Notes: generated from the letters alone by a model not told the origin. Shown: positions 43,518 through 50,556, numbered from the stretch's first letter. The stretch is 64,000 nt of DNA from an uncultured Alistipes sp. (GCA_947623305.1 CANQGQ010000012.1:1-64000); one strand, 5' to 3'. Translations and numbers: made by a program.

Positions 43518-44570
43518 TCAACGAAGATTCGCGTTGAAAAACTCCGTCAGCTTGCCGAACGGGATGACCTCCGTCCGATCGTACAAATCCGTATGATTGG
43601 CTCCGGGGATGATGAGCAACTCCTTGTTGTCGCCCGTCAGCTTACGGAAAGCATCCTCGCTGAAATAGCGCGAATGGGCCTTTTCGCCGTGAACGATCAA
43701 TACGGCGCTGCGGATTTCGTCGCTGTACGCCAGGATCGGCATGTTGATGAACGACAGGGCCGACGTCTTGTTCCATCCGCCGTTGGAATTGAGCGAACGA
43801 GGATGATAGCCGCGCGGGGTTTTGTAGTAGTCGTAGTAATCCTTGACGAACTGCGGAGCATCCTCCGGCAGCGGATCGACCACCCCGCCGGCCAGCGCAT
43901 ACGAACCGTTGCGGGCATCCTCGGTACGCTGGGCATTGAGCTCGCGGCGCAGTTCGTAGCGGGCATCGGCATCCATCGCATCGAAGTAGCCGTTGGCACT
44001 CACGCGGCTCATGTCGTACATCGTCGAAGCCACCGTAGCCTTGATGCGCGTGTCGATGGCCGCCGCATTGAGCGCCATGCCACCCCAGCCGCAAATACCG
44101 ATGATTCCGATCCGTTCGGAATCCACATCGTCGCGCGTCGTGAGGTAATCGACCGCCGCGCAGAAGTCTTCGGTGTTGATGTCGGGCGAGGCCACATAAC
44201 GCGGTTCGCCGCCGCTCTCGCCCGTGAACGAAGGATCGAAAGCGAGGGTCAGGAAACCCTGCTCGGCCATCGTCTGGGCATAGAGGCCCGAGCTCTGTTC
44301 CTTGACGGCCCCGAACGGGCCGCACACGGCGATGGCAGGCAACTTACCAGCGGCCTGCTTCGGCACATAGAGGTCAGCGGCAAGCGGAATGCCGTAACGG
44401 TTGCGAAAAACGACTTTCGCATGATTCACTCGATCGCTCTGCGGGAAGGTCTTGTCCCACTCGGTCGTCAGATTCAACTGTTCCATATTCTTTCTGTTAT
44501 CGGTTTCCGTACAAGCTGCGCCCATCAGCAACAAACAGGCCGAAAAGGCCGCAATCATGATTCTGTTCAT
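43518..44570 (-). CDS. Alpha/beta-hydrolase lipoprotein
   Basis: 350 residues from the ATG at 44570. The signal (MNRIMIAAFSACLLLMGAAC) has a lipobox Cys. The hydrolase domain shows 'LPAIAVCGPFGAVKEQSSGLYAQTMAEQGF', the elbow region IIGICGWGGMALNAAA and a late 'IPGANHTDLYD' with the catalytic His. The elbow has no G-x-S-x-G; Cys in GICGW may replace Ser, as in dienelactone hydrolases, but this is uncertain. It diverges from an AraC regulator, the probable controller. Substrate is unknown. Confidence 0.8.
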   Translation of the reverse strand: MNRIMIAAFSACLLLMGAACTETDNRKNMEQLNLTTEWDKTFPQSDRVNHAKVVFRNRYGIPLAADLYVPKQAAGKLPAIAVCGPFGAVKEQSSGLYAQTMAEQGFLTLAFDPSFTGESGGEPRYVASPDINTEDFCAAVDYLTTRDDVDSERIGIIGICGWGGMALNAAAIDTRIKATVASTMYDMSRVSANGYFDAMDADARYELRRELNAQRTEDARNGSYALAGGVVDPLPEDAPQFVKDYYDYYKTPRGYHPRSLNSNGGWNKTSALSFINMPILAYSDEIRSAVLIVHGEKAHSRYFSEDAFRKLTGDNKELLIIPGANHTDLYDRTEVIPFGKLTEFFNANLR

Positions 44571-44596
44571 AACTCCATCATTTAATTTTCCGAGAG

Positions 44597-44604
44597 CAAA
44601 GATA
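44597..44604 (-). promoter_or_regulatory. -7 element of the hydrolase promoter
   Basis: TATCTTTG on the minus strand lies 26 bp before the hydrolase ATG. No good -33 TTTG is visible at the right distance, which fits a promoter that needs an activator. Confidence 0.5.
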
Positions 44605-44677
44605 GCGACCTTTTCACGAAACCGGTTCACCGAATTACGGATTGATTTATCGAAATTACGGATAGCGCGGCCATCCG

Positions 44678-44708
44678 TTGCGAATGGAGGCAGAAAAGAC
44701 TATCTTTG
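44678..44708 (+). promoter_or_regulatory. Promoter of the AraC-family gene
   Basis: TTG (44678-44680), 20 bp, then TATCTTTG (44701-44708) match the Bacteroidetes promoter. The ATG follows at 44735. Confidence 0.7.
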
Positions 44709-44734
44709 CCCGAAAAGCAAACCGAATAATATAT

Positions 44735-45640
44735 ATGGAAAAGAAGCTGTTCCCGATCGAAACCGTCGCCGAATACAACGACCTGCTCGGCGTCGAAACC
44801 TTGCATCCGTTGGTGAGCGTGATCGACCTGTCGAAAGTCCGGCCGATGAAACATGCCCGACACACGTTCGGATTCTATACCGTCTTTCTGAAAGAGGTGA
44901 AGTGCGGCGACCTGATCTACGGACGGCAACGTTACGATTACCAGGAGGGCACGGTCGTGTGCCTCGCACCCGGACAGGTAATCGGCGTCGAAGACAATGG
45001 CGAAATCTACCAACCCAAAGGCTGGGCGTTGTGCTTTCATCCCGATCTGATTCGGGGGACGTCGCTCGGCAGCCGCATGAAGGAGTACACCTACTTTTCG
45101 TATGAAGTGAACGAAGCGCTGCACCTTTCGCAACAGGAACGTGATTTGTTCATTGATTGCCTGCTCAAAATCCGCGACGAACTGCGTCATGCCCTCGACC
45201 GGCTCAGTCGGCGGCTCATCGTTACCCACATCGAACTGCTGTTGGAGTATTGCCTGCGGTTCTACGAGCGCCAGTTCATCACGCGCGAGCACGTCAATCG
45301 GGACATCCTGGCCCGCTTCGAGTCGCTGCTCGACCGCTACTTCGAAAGCGGACAGGCGAAACAGCAAGGGTTGCCGACGGTCAGACAATGTGCCAGCGAA
45401 TTGTGCCTGTCGCCCAATTATTTCGGCGACCTCATCAAAAAGGAGAGCGGCAAAACGGCACAGGAGCACATCCAGCTCAAGCTGATCGACCTAGCCAAGG
45501 AATCGGTGTTGAATCCGGAGCACTCCATTTCGCAGGTTGCCTACGAATTGGGATTCCGGTATCCGCAGCATTTCACGCGGTTGTTCAAGAAAATCGTCGG
45601 CATGACCCCGAACGAGTATCGCGAAAAGCCGATTGCATAA
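44735..45640 (+). CDS. AraC-family transcriptional regulator
   Basis: 301 residues from the ATG at 44735. An earlier in-frame start at 44678 lies inside the promoter. The N-terminal part is a cupin-like sensing domain ('YQEGTVVCLAPGQVIGVED'). The C-terminal 100 residues have two helix-turn-helix motifs ('SELCLSPNYFGDLIKKESGKTAQEHI' and 'ISQVAYELGFRYPQHFTRLFKKIVGMTPNEYR'). Its divergent position makes the hydrolase gene its likely target. Confidence 0.92.
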   Translation: MEKKLFPIETVAEYNDLLGVETLHPLVSVIDLSKVRPMKHARHTFGFYTVFLKEVKCGDLIYGRQRYDYQEGTVVCLAPGQVIGVEDNGEIYQPKGWALCFHPDLIRGTSLGSRMKEYTYFSYEVNEALHLSQQERDLFIDCLLKIRDELRHALDRLSRRLIVTHIELLLEYCLRFYERQFITREHVNRDILARFESLLDRYFESGQAKQQGLPTVRQCASELCLSPNYFGDLIKKESGKTAQEHIQLKLIDLAKESVLNPEHSISQVAYELGFRYPQHFTRLFKKIVGMTPNEYREKPIA

Positions 45641-45722
45641 CGCCCCCGCCGACCATCGAAAGGGCTTCCACCCTCCGCAGGTGTGGAACCGCACGATCGA
45701 AATGCTTGCCCATCGGCTCTTA

Positions 45723-45771
45723 AAAATCGAAAGGTTGCGAACCCTTTCCGGATTCGCAACCTTTCGATTTT
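45723..45771. terminator. Long perfect hairpin after the AraC gene
   Basis: 19 bp perfect arms (AAAATCGAAAGGTTGCGAA / TTCGCAACCTTTCGATTTT) with an 11-base loop, 83 bp after the AraC stop. The symmetrical A and T flanks let it end transcription in both directions. The rest of 45641-45919 holds no gene. The sharp drop in GC content beyond this point marks the edge of an accessory region. Confidence 0.75.
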
Positions 45772-45919
45772 CCGTAGCGGGAGAGAGACTTGATTATCCC
45801 AATCCGAGCATTCCGACCGTTTCCTAATCGCAATAAATCAACTGTCTACATCTAATAAAGACAGACATAAGCCGTAAAATTGTCCCGTATCTGTCCCGGG
45901 ATTCCGTGCTGTTTTATTA

Positions 45920-46465
45920 TTACCAATCTTCCTCCGCAACTTGACGCGGATTATTGTTCATAGCTTCTTTTAATGAAGTGATTAGAATCAACTGAAAGGC
46001 TGAAAATTCACTTTTAAGGTCTTTCCATAATTTGTTCATGGTTTTCGCACCCGCGCCTTTCTCTTTATAGTTTTCAGCTATTGTTATTGGCCCAAAATTC
46101 GCCCAACCCGAGGATGACCTCGCAACAACATTATTGATTGTATATTTATATCGACCATCACGGCATTCAATAGATAGATTATAGGTTACACGAACTGTAA
46201 GATTACCTGCAGCAAAACCTCCGTAAAGGCTAAAAGGTTGAACGGCTTTTCCTATTAAACGAGAATTTTCTGCCATCTGCAAAACAGACTTTGAATCATT
46301 ATAAGCTGTTGCAAACCATGCACGGCCCTTCGTAAATAATTCATCGGCTGAAACACCATCAACGTGAATGACCTCCGAATATGTAAGAGGGTTAGCGATT
46401 TGCGATTCTTGAGCAGACAACGTTGCTCCCACAAAACATAAAATAAAAGACAATAGAATCTTCAT
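45920..46465 (-). CDS. DUF4468-type secreted protein
   Basis: 181 residues with a signal peptide (MKILLSFILCFVGATLSAQ). The domain has the pattern of DUF4468 ('TYSEVIHVDGVSADELFTKGRAWFATAYNDSKSVLQ', 'GGFAAGNLTVRVTYNLSIECRDGRYKYTINNV'), a TBP-like fold common in Bacteroidetes with unknown function. It is clearly more AT-rich than the host genes. It lies 24 bp after the XRE gene and is probably co-transcribed with it. Confidence 0.75.
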   Translation of the reverse strand: MKILLSFILCFVGATLSAQESQIANPLTYSEVIHVDGVSADELFTKGRAWFATAYNDSKSVLQMAENSRLIGKAVQPFSLYGGFAAGNLTVRVTYNLSIECRDGRYKYTINNVVARSSSGWANFGPITIAENYKEKGAGAKTMNKLWKDLKSEFSAFQLILITSLKEAMNNNPRQVAEEDW

Positions 46466-46489
46466 GGCAATATCACAAATAATTCAATT

Positions 46490-46903
46490 TTATTTCTGAT
46501 ATGGCGTTTTAATATCCGACACAATGGGTGCCGAAGAGTTCTCTTCCATCGTAGGATATTTAATTGAAGACGCCATCTGTTGATTCACTTCCACAAGGCG
46601 CGCGATTGTTCGATTTTGGTCGGAAATAGTATTCTGTTGCGAACTTACGGTTTCAATTAGTTGCGAAATTTTTTCAAATACTTCACGAGATATTATTATA
46701 TCGCCTTCTGCATTGTCTATCTGTACCATTGAAGAATCAACGGCTGGATCGTCTAATATCTTCCTAATATACTTCTCTGGGACATTATCCCTACCGGCTT
46801 CCATATTGGCAATAAAAGCCTGCCCGACACCAAAATAATCTGCAAGCATCTGCTGCGTCATATTGTTCGATTTTCTAAATTTCTTTATATCAATACTATA
46901 CAT
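46490..46903 (-). CDS. XRE-family repressor-like regulator
   Basis: 137 residues. The N-terminal helix-turn-helix (about 5-55: 'FRKSNNMTQQMLADYFGVGQAFIANMEAGRDNVP') is of the phage-repressor/XRE type. A likely coiled coil follows at 75-115 (IISREVFEKISQLIETVSSQQNTISDQNRTIARLVEVN), which fits dimerisation. Several perfect palindromes lie just upstream (46925-47013), probable autoregulatory operators. It stands outside the inferred prophage end at 47042, so it is either host or a relic of another element; it could instead control the phage. Confidence 0.8.
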   Translation of the reverse strand: MYSIDIKKFRKSNNMTQQMLADYFGVGQAFIANMEAGRDNVPEKYIRKILDDPAVDSSMVQIDNAEGDIIISREVFEKISQLIETVSSQQNTISDQNRTIARLVEVNQQMASSIKYPTMEENSSAPIVSDIKTPYQK

Positions 46904-46924
46904 TTTTACATAGAATTTTTATTT

Positions 46925-47013
46925 GTAATTATTTGTTTATTGACAAATAATTACTGATATTTGCAAATGTAATAAACAAAATAACGCACTTTGTTTATTA
47001 CAAATGTAATAAA
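46925..47013. promoter_or_regulatory. Palindromic operator array upstream of the XRE gene
   Basis: Three inverted repeats: 12 bp perfect arms GTAATTATTTGT / ACAAATAATTAC (46925-46936, 46943-46954); 13 bp arms TGTAATAAACAAA / TTTGTTTATTACA (46968-46980, 46990-47002); and TTTATTAC-AAAT-GTAATAAA (46994-47013). The half-site TGTAATAAA occurs three times. The first palindrome begins 22 bp before the XRE start codon, where an autorepressor would bind. Confidence 0.65.
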
Positions 47014-47041
47014 ATTTTAACCATTACAAACTCAACAACTA

Positions 47042-47115
47042 TGTATAATCGGCAAAACGAAATGCGAGCGGTATAAAAAACGAAATGCGATAATCAGGGT
47101 ATAAAACGAAATGTG
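47042..47115 (+). repeat. Putative Mu-type right end with three transposase-binding repeats
   Basis: AAAACGAAATGCG occurs at 47054-47066 and 47077-47089, and AAAACGAAATGTG at 47103-47115 (spacing 23 and 26 bp). Two copies are preceded by GGTATAAA. The sequence begins TGTATAATCGG at 47042. Mu ends begin with TG and carry about 22 bp sites with CGAAA cores, so this would be the phage right end read from outside to inside. The 5 bp outside it (AACTA, 47037-47041) would be the target duplication. Confidence 0.65.
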
Positions 47116-47143
47116 AAAAAAATATCGCACACACACGATATAA

Positions 47144-47185
47144 AAAGGCTTTCAAACGTCATTTGAATGGCGTTTGAAAGCCTTT
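47144..47185 (-). terminator. Terminator after the methylase gene
   Basis: A 15 bp perfect stem (AAAGGCTTTCAAACG / CGTTTGAAAGCCTTT) with a 12-base loop. It is 79 bp after the methylase stop and followed on the minus strand by TTTTTATA. It would end the late phage transcript just inside the phage end. Confidence 0.75.
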
Positions 47186-47264
47186 AAATTTATAGCATTT
47201 TCACGCAAAAAGCACATTCAAATATTTGTGCAATTCATTAGGAATGACTATCTTTACATAGTAT

Positions 47265-48107
47265 TTAGGAGGCATCTGTTGTATCGACAACGCCGCAATC
47301 TTTGTAATCAAACAAAGTTCGCTGCGGGTGTTCTTCATAATTGCATACCATCCACTCCTCCTGCTTTCTTCGGCTCGTCTTTGATGCGCTGATGGTTCTT
47401 TCTACCCGGTGGATTATCCATCCGTTTTTGTTTGCGTATTCCTCTATCATTGGCAGGGGAAACATTGTCAGCATGAACTTACCTTTCACCTGCTCCAAAA
47501 GCTGCAGGAGCTTCTCCATGCAATACTCATCAAACGTACCCTCGTAATGACCACAATCGCTATTGATATAAGGTGGATCCACAAAATGAAACGTATCGGG
47601 CGAGTCATAAGTGGAGATGACATCCAGCGCATCCCGGTTCTCTATGGTCACGTTGTCAAGCCGGGCGCATAACCATTCGGTAAACTCATCCTTTGCATTA
47701 CGCAGTTTCTTCGGCATTCCGCCACCAAAGTCATAACCGAACGAACCATCCATCATGCTGGCAAAGGACATTTTACATAACGCCCAAACAGCCCATGCAC
47801 GTTGCACCGGCTGAAAGAATTGAGGATACTGCAATATGTGTCCGGCATGGGCGTGCATATCCCGGCTGTGCAAAGTCTTCTCAATCTCCTGTTTCAGGTC
47901 ACGATAATAGACTTTAGCCATCCAATAAAAGTTCGTTATATCCATGCTGATATCGTTTATAACTTCGCCATCAGCCGGACGCTTGGCAAACAATACTGCA
48001 GCACCGCCGCAGAAAGCCTCTGTATAAAGTTTATGCTTGGGGATCAGAGGCAGAATATGTTTAAGGAGGGTTTGCTTGCCTCCGTAGTAAGAAATAGGTG
48101 TTTTCAT
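47265..48107 (-). CDS. D12-class DNA adenine N6-methyltransferase
   Basis: 280 residues, the usual size for Dam-type enzymes. Motif I is split as 'ISYYGGKQTLLKHIL' and 'EAFCGGAAVLFAKRPADGEVIND' (S-adenosylmethionine site), and motif IV is the catalytic DPPY in 'FHFVDPPYINSDCGHYEG'. No restriction enzyme gene is adjacent, so it is a solitary phage methylase that probably protects phage DNA or times its cycle. It is the last gene before the inferred phage end. Confidence 0.92.
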   Translation of the reverse strand: MKTPISYYGGKQTLLKHILPLIPKHKLYTEAFCGGAAVLFAKRPADGEVINDISMDITNFYWMAKVYYRDLKQEIEKTLHSRDMHAHAGHILQYPQFFQPVQRAWAVWALCKMSFASMMDGSFGYDFGGGMPKKLRNAKDEFTEWLCARLDNVTIENRDALDVISTYDSPDTFHFVDPPYINSDCGHYEGTFDEYCMEKLLQLLEQVKGKFMLTMFPLPMIEEYANKNGWIIHRVERTISASKTSRRKQEEWMVCNYEEHPQRTLFDYKDCGVVDTTDAS

Positions 48108-48131
48108 TGCTGTTATTCCTTTAAATGTTAC

Positions 48132-48291
48132 TATCTTTGCGACATCTCACTCACATAACATACAAATGCGACCAACCGCAGCAGAGGGTATTTAGCCCCC
48201 GGCTGTGCGGTTGGTCGCATCTTTGTGTAAGTATGTGGGTGAGATAACTACTTACAGGCCGGGGGCTTTTTCTTGCCTGCCCCCGACAGGC
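48132..48291 (+). ncRNA. Highly structured element, probable small RNA
   Basis: A -7 box TATCTTTG (48132-48139) with TTG at 48107-48109 points to a plus-strand start near 48145. From 48144 to 48245 the sequence folds into one long hairpin: ATCTCAC.CACATA pairs with TATGTG.GTGAGAT, then TGCGACCAACCGCA (48167-48180) pairs perfectly with TGCGGTTGGTCGCA (48206-48219). Its loop has GCCCCCGGC (48195-48203), which is complementary to GCCGGGGGC (48258-48266), itself followed by TTTTTC. A further CCCCC in a GCCTG/CAGGC hairpin (48275-48291) could compete for the same G-run. The RNA would be antisense to the leader of the methylase gene. No protein is encoded. Confidence 0.55.
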
Positions 48292-48293
48292 AT

Positions 48294-48704
48294 TTATCCG
48301 TTTATAAGCGCATTAGCTTGTTCCTTGCATTGTTCCCGGTAAGACTGGAAATCATCCCACTCGGAAATAAATTCGGATGCCCGTTCATGCTCCGGATTGA
48401 CAAAGGCTATCATACGGCTTGACTGGATTGCCTCCACCCGGCTGGCCGAGTACCTCGTGCGGATCAACCCAGAAACAAATTCGTCATAAGTAGCCTCCCT
48501 CGCTTCAATCAGAGTACCTCCGTCCGCCATACTTCCTGTATAGGCATATCCCAATATGGGAGCGGACACCGGTTCAGTCACCTCACCCGAACGGGCATCC
48601 GGTTCAGGAGAATACTCCTCACGCTGCTCGTTCAGATAGCACAAATAATGTTCATTATCGAACTTTGAAAAAGTCTTTTTTTCTGCATAAATCCCTTTGT
48701 ACAT
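48294..48704 (-). CDS. Phage hypothetical protein downstream of the DGR reverse transcriptase
   Basis: 136 residues from the ATG at 48704; a GTG at 48710 is also in frame. Acidic, mostly helical at the C-terminus ('EHERASEFISEWDDFQSYREQCKEQANALI'), with no signal peptide, membrane helix or recognised motif. It is 13 bp after the reverse transcriptase stop, so co-transcribed with it. It does not look like Avd, which is a basic four-helix bundle. A role in the DGR or in tail assembly is possible but unproven. Confidence 0.7.
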   Translation of the reverse strand: MYKGIYAEKKTFSKFDNEHYLCYLNEQREEYSPEPDARSGEVTEPVSAPILGYAYTGSMADGGTLIEAREATYDEFVSGLIRTRYSASRVEAIQSSRMIAFVNPEHERASEFISEWDDFQSYREQCKEQANALING

Positions 48705-48717
48705 AATCACCGATATT

Positions 48718-50061
48718 TTAATCGGGATCGGTTATCTTATAAAAGCATTTACCCCGGTCACCGATTGGTTGTTTAATAATCTTTGCCGAACAGGGTTCAT
48801 CCAACACCACATCTTTCAACTGTTTGATAAGAGCCTCCGAACCGGTAAAAGTGATATGTTCCACCCAATCCATTTTTGGAGAACCGTCATCATCAGTGAG
48901 CAAAGCTCCGGTCTTGTCCTTTACCTGCTCGTAGATGTCATACTGGATGATCAGGCATTCACCCTTGTACTTGGAGGCTTTTATCTCGAAGCCTTTCAGG
49001 TGGATTTCCCTGTTCAAAATGTCATCAATGTGGTACTTATCTCCCGTGAGATTACCACTGCTGTTCGTTACTTCACTGAATGTTTTCATATTGAGAGTTT
49101 TTAATAAATAAATACTATTGCAATGCTGCATGAACCCCAACCGGCTGGATGCCTTTATCCGGATCTCCTCATCGCTCATTCCACGTTTTCGTAGTTTGGC
49201 CACCTCCCGGCAGAGGTTTTTCTTGTTCTGCTTGCGGGCGAGGCAATAATCATGGAACGTCACGTATCCCACGTAATTGACACCCCTGCTCTCTACCGGG
49301 AAGACCTGATAATTCGGCTTTATACTCAAAGCACGTTCATTATTCAAGTAGTGGTTGATAAACACGAGGGTTCCGTGGAGTTTCTCCTTGTTTCCATCCA
49401 GTAGGACAATATCATCGGCAAAGCGGTAATAGTACCGGATGCCCATTTCTTCTTTCATGATATGATCCAGTTCGGATAAATAAAGGTTAGCAAAGAATTG
49501 GGATAAATAATTTCCAATAGGCACTCCGTTCTCTGCCGAGTCCACGATACCGTCAAGCAAAGCAAGCAGCCGGGCATCTTTCAGCTTTCGGCGGATTACC
49601 TGTTTCATGATCTCGTGGTCTATACTCGGATAAAATTTGCGCACATCGATTTTCAGGCAGTACCGGGTTCCCTCCGGATCCGCTTTCAAATCACGGCGGA
49701 GCTTGTATAAAAGAGGGTGAATACCACGTCCACGGATACAGGAATAGGTATCACGGGTGAAATTGGAGAGCCATATCGGTTCAATCACCTGCATGATAGC
49801 CCAATGAACGACACGATCACGGAATGGCAGTTTGAATATCTTCCGCTCTTTAGGCTCGTAAATGATAAAAGTCTTGTACTCGGAGGTGCGGTAAGTACCG
49901 GTGATAAGTTCACGCTGGAGCTGTAATAGGTTCGCCTCCAAATGGGAGCCGTACTCTATTACTTCGCTTCGGCGAGTTTTGTGACGGGCGGCGTTGTGAA
50001 ACGCCTGTTCGAGATTGCCATATTCGACAACTCGTTCAAACAAATTTCCATACCTTTTCAT
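48718..50061 (-). CDS. Diversity-generating retroelement reverse transcriptase
   Basis: 447 residues. The palm has 'GTRYCLKIDVRKFYPSIDHEIM' (first catalytic Asp), the DGR-specific motif I182-G183-N-Y-L-S187-Q188 in place of the QGxxxSP of group II and retron enzymes, and the catalytic box YYRFADDIVLL with Asp216 and Asp217. The thumb ends near 320. Residues 325-447, starting MKTFSEVTNSSG, form an extra C-terminal domain that most DGR enzymes of about 300-380 residues lack. It should copy the template RNA with errors at adenines and install the cDNA in the variable repeat. Three 8 bp repeats lie 20-43 bp upstream of its ATG. Confidence 0.96.
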   Translation of the reverse strand: MKRYGNLFERVVEYGNLEQAFHNAARHKTRRSEVIEYGSHLEANLLQLQRELITGTYRTSEYKTFIIYEPKERKIFKLPFRDRVVHWAIMQVIEPIWLSNFTRDTYSCIRGRGIHPLLYKLRRDLKADPEGTRYCLKIDVRKFYPSIDHEIMKQVIRRKLKDARLLALLDGIVDSAENGVPIGNYLSQFFANLYLSELDHIMKEEMGIRYYYRFADDIVLLDGNKEKLHGTLVFINHYLNNERALSIKPNYQVFPVESRGVNYVGYVTFHDYCLARKQNKKNLCREVAKLRKRGMSDEEIRIKASSRLGFMQHCNSIYLLKTLNMKTFSEVTNSSGNLTGDKYHIDDILNREIHLKGFEIKASKYKGECLIIQYDIYEQVKDKTGALLTDDDGSPKMDWVEHITFTGSEALIKQLKDVVLDEPCSAKIIKQPIGDRGKCFYKITDPD

Positions 50062-50080
50062 GGTCTGTTTCTGCGGTTCT

Positions 50081-50104
50081 GAGTGTCTGAGTGTCTGAGT
50101 GTCT
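50081..50104. repeat. Three tandem 8 bp repeats before the reverse transcriptase gene
   Basis: GAGTGTCT occurs three times head to tail on the plus strand. It lies between the template repeat and the start codon of the reverse transcriptase. Change in copy number could alter the spacing of the leader. Confidence 0.85.
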
Positions 50105-50222
50105 GCTTTGCCTTACTCGGAAGCGTTCGAACCGTTACCGGCCTACCAGCGTCCTTTTGAGCGTTCGTCATCTTTTGCCAAGTGGCAAGGTCTTTCACCC
50201 CATCTAACCGTTTCCTAACTGC

Positions 50223-50344
50223 AAAGTATAGGGGAGCGGACACATTCGCATTCGAATTCGAGGCTGCATTGTTCGTATTCGTAGCAAACGCCCCTGCATT
50301 CGTGCCATTGTTAGCGTTAGCACCGGAGAGGCGGACACGAAGCC
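50223..50344 (-). repeat. DGR template repeat (TR)
   Basis: 122 bp that match the variable repeat at 50587-50708 without gaps at 113 positions. All nine differences (50227, 50229, 50258, 50265, 50270, 50278, 50279, 50295, 50303) are adenines on the coding strand of the template. There are 27 such adenines, so one third are changed and none of the other 95 bases. Many AAT and AAC codons make the encoded residues highly mutable. The TR lies between the variable gene and the reverse transcriptase, and has its own promoter at 50393. Confidence 0.97.
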
Positions 50345-50392
50345 TGCGTCACACTAAGGGTAAAACAACCTGTTAAACTTGGTTTAACGATG

Positions 50393-50425
50393 CAAAGATA
50401 AGCCTTTTAAATACATTTACCCAAA
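50393..50425 (-). promoter_or_regulatory. Promoter of the template-repeat RNA
   Basis: On the minus strand TTTG (50422-50425), 21 bp and TATCTTTG (50393-50400) match the Bacteroidetes promoter. Transcription would begin near 50386, about 40 bp before the TR, and could run through into the reverse transcriptase gene. It suggests the DGR is expressed from the lysogen by the host polymerase. Confidence 0.75.
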
Positions 50426-50450
50426 ACCGGCAAAAAAATCACAAAAATCG

Positions 50451-50468
50451 ACTCGCCTTACGGCGAGT
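50451..50468 (-). terminator. Hairpin between the variable gene and the TR
   Basis: A 7 bp perfect stem (ACTCGCC / GGCGAGT) with a 4-base loop (GTAA on the coding strand), 89 bp after the variable gene stop, followed by CGATTTTTGTGATTTTTTT. It may terminate the tail operon before the TR promoter. It also resembles the short stem and tetraloop that follow variable repeats in other DGRs and help homing, though it is further away than usual. Confidence 0.6.
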
Positions 50469-50556
50469 TCTGAAACCCGCCGAACAGCTTTTCCAAAACT
50501 CTCAATACAAAATTTCAAAGAACGTTCTTTTCCTCTTTCCGTTTTCCGTTTTCGTT

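Noticed and set aside
45641..45919. A left phage attachment site just after the AraC gene
   Set aside because: There is a long hairpin and a drop in GC content, but no tRNA, no integrase core repeat and no second copy in the window.
47054..47115. Plasmid-type replication iterons
   Set aside because: The repeats look iteron-like, but there is no replication gene beside them. Their place at the end of the phage gene block next to a TG favours transposase sites.
50058..50243. A 61-codon gene beginning inside the TR
   Set aside because: Not called as a gene: the start lies within the template repeat and there is no sign of selection. Kept as an observation only.
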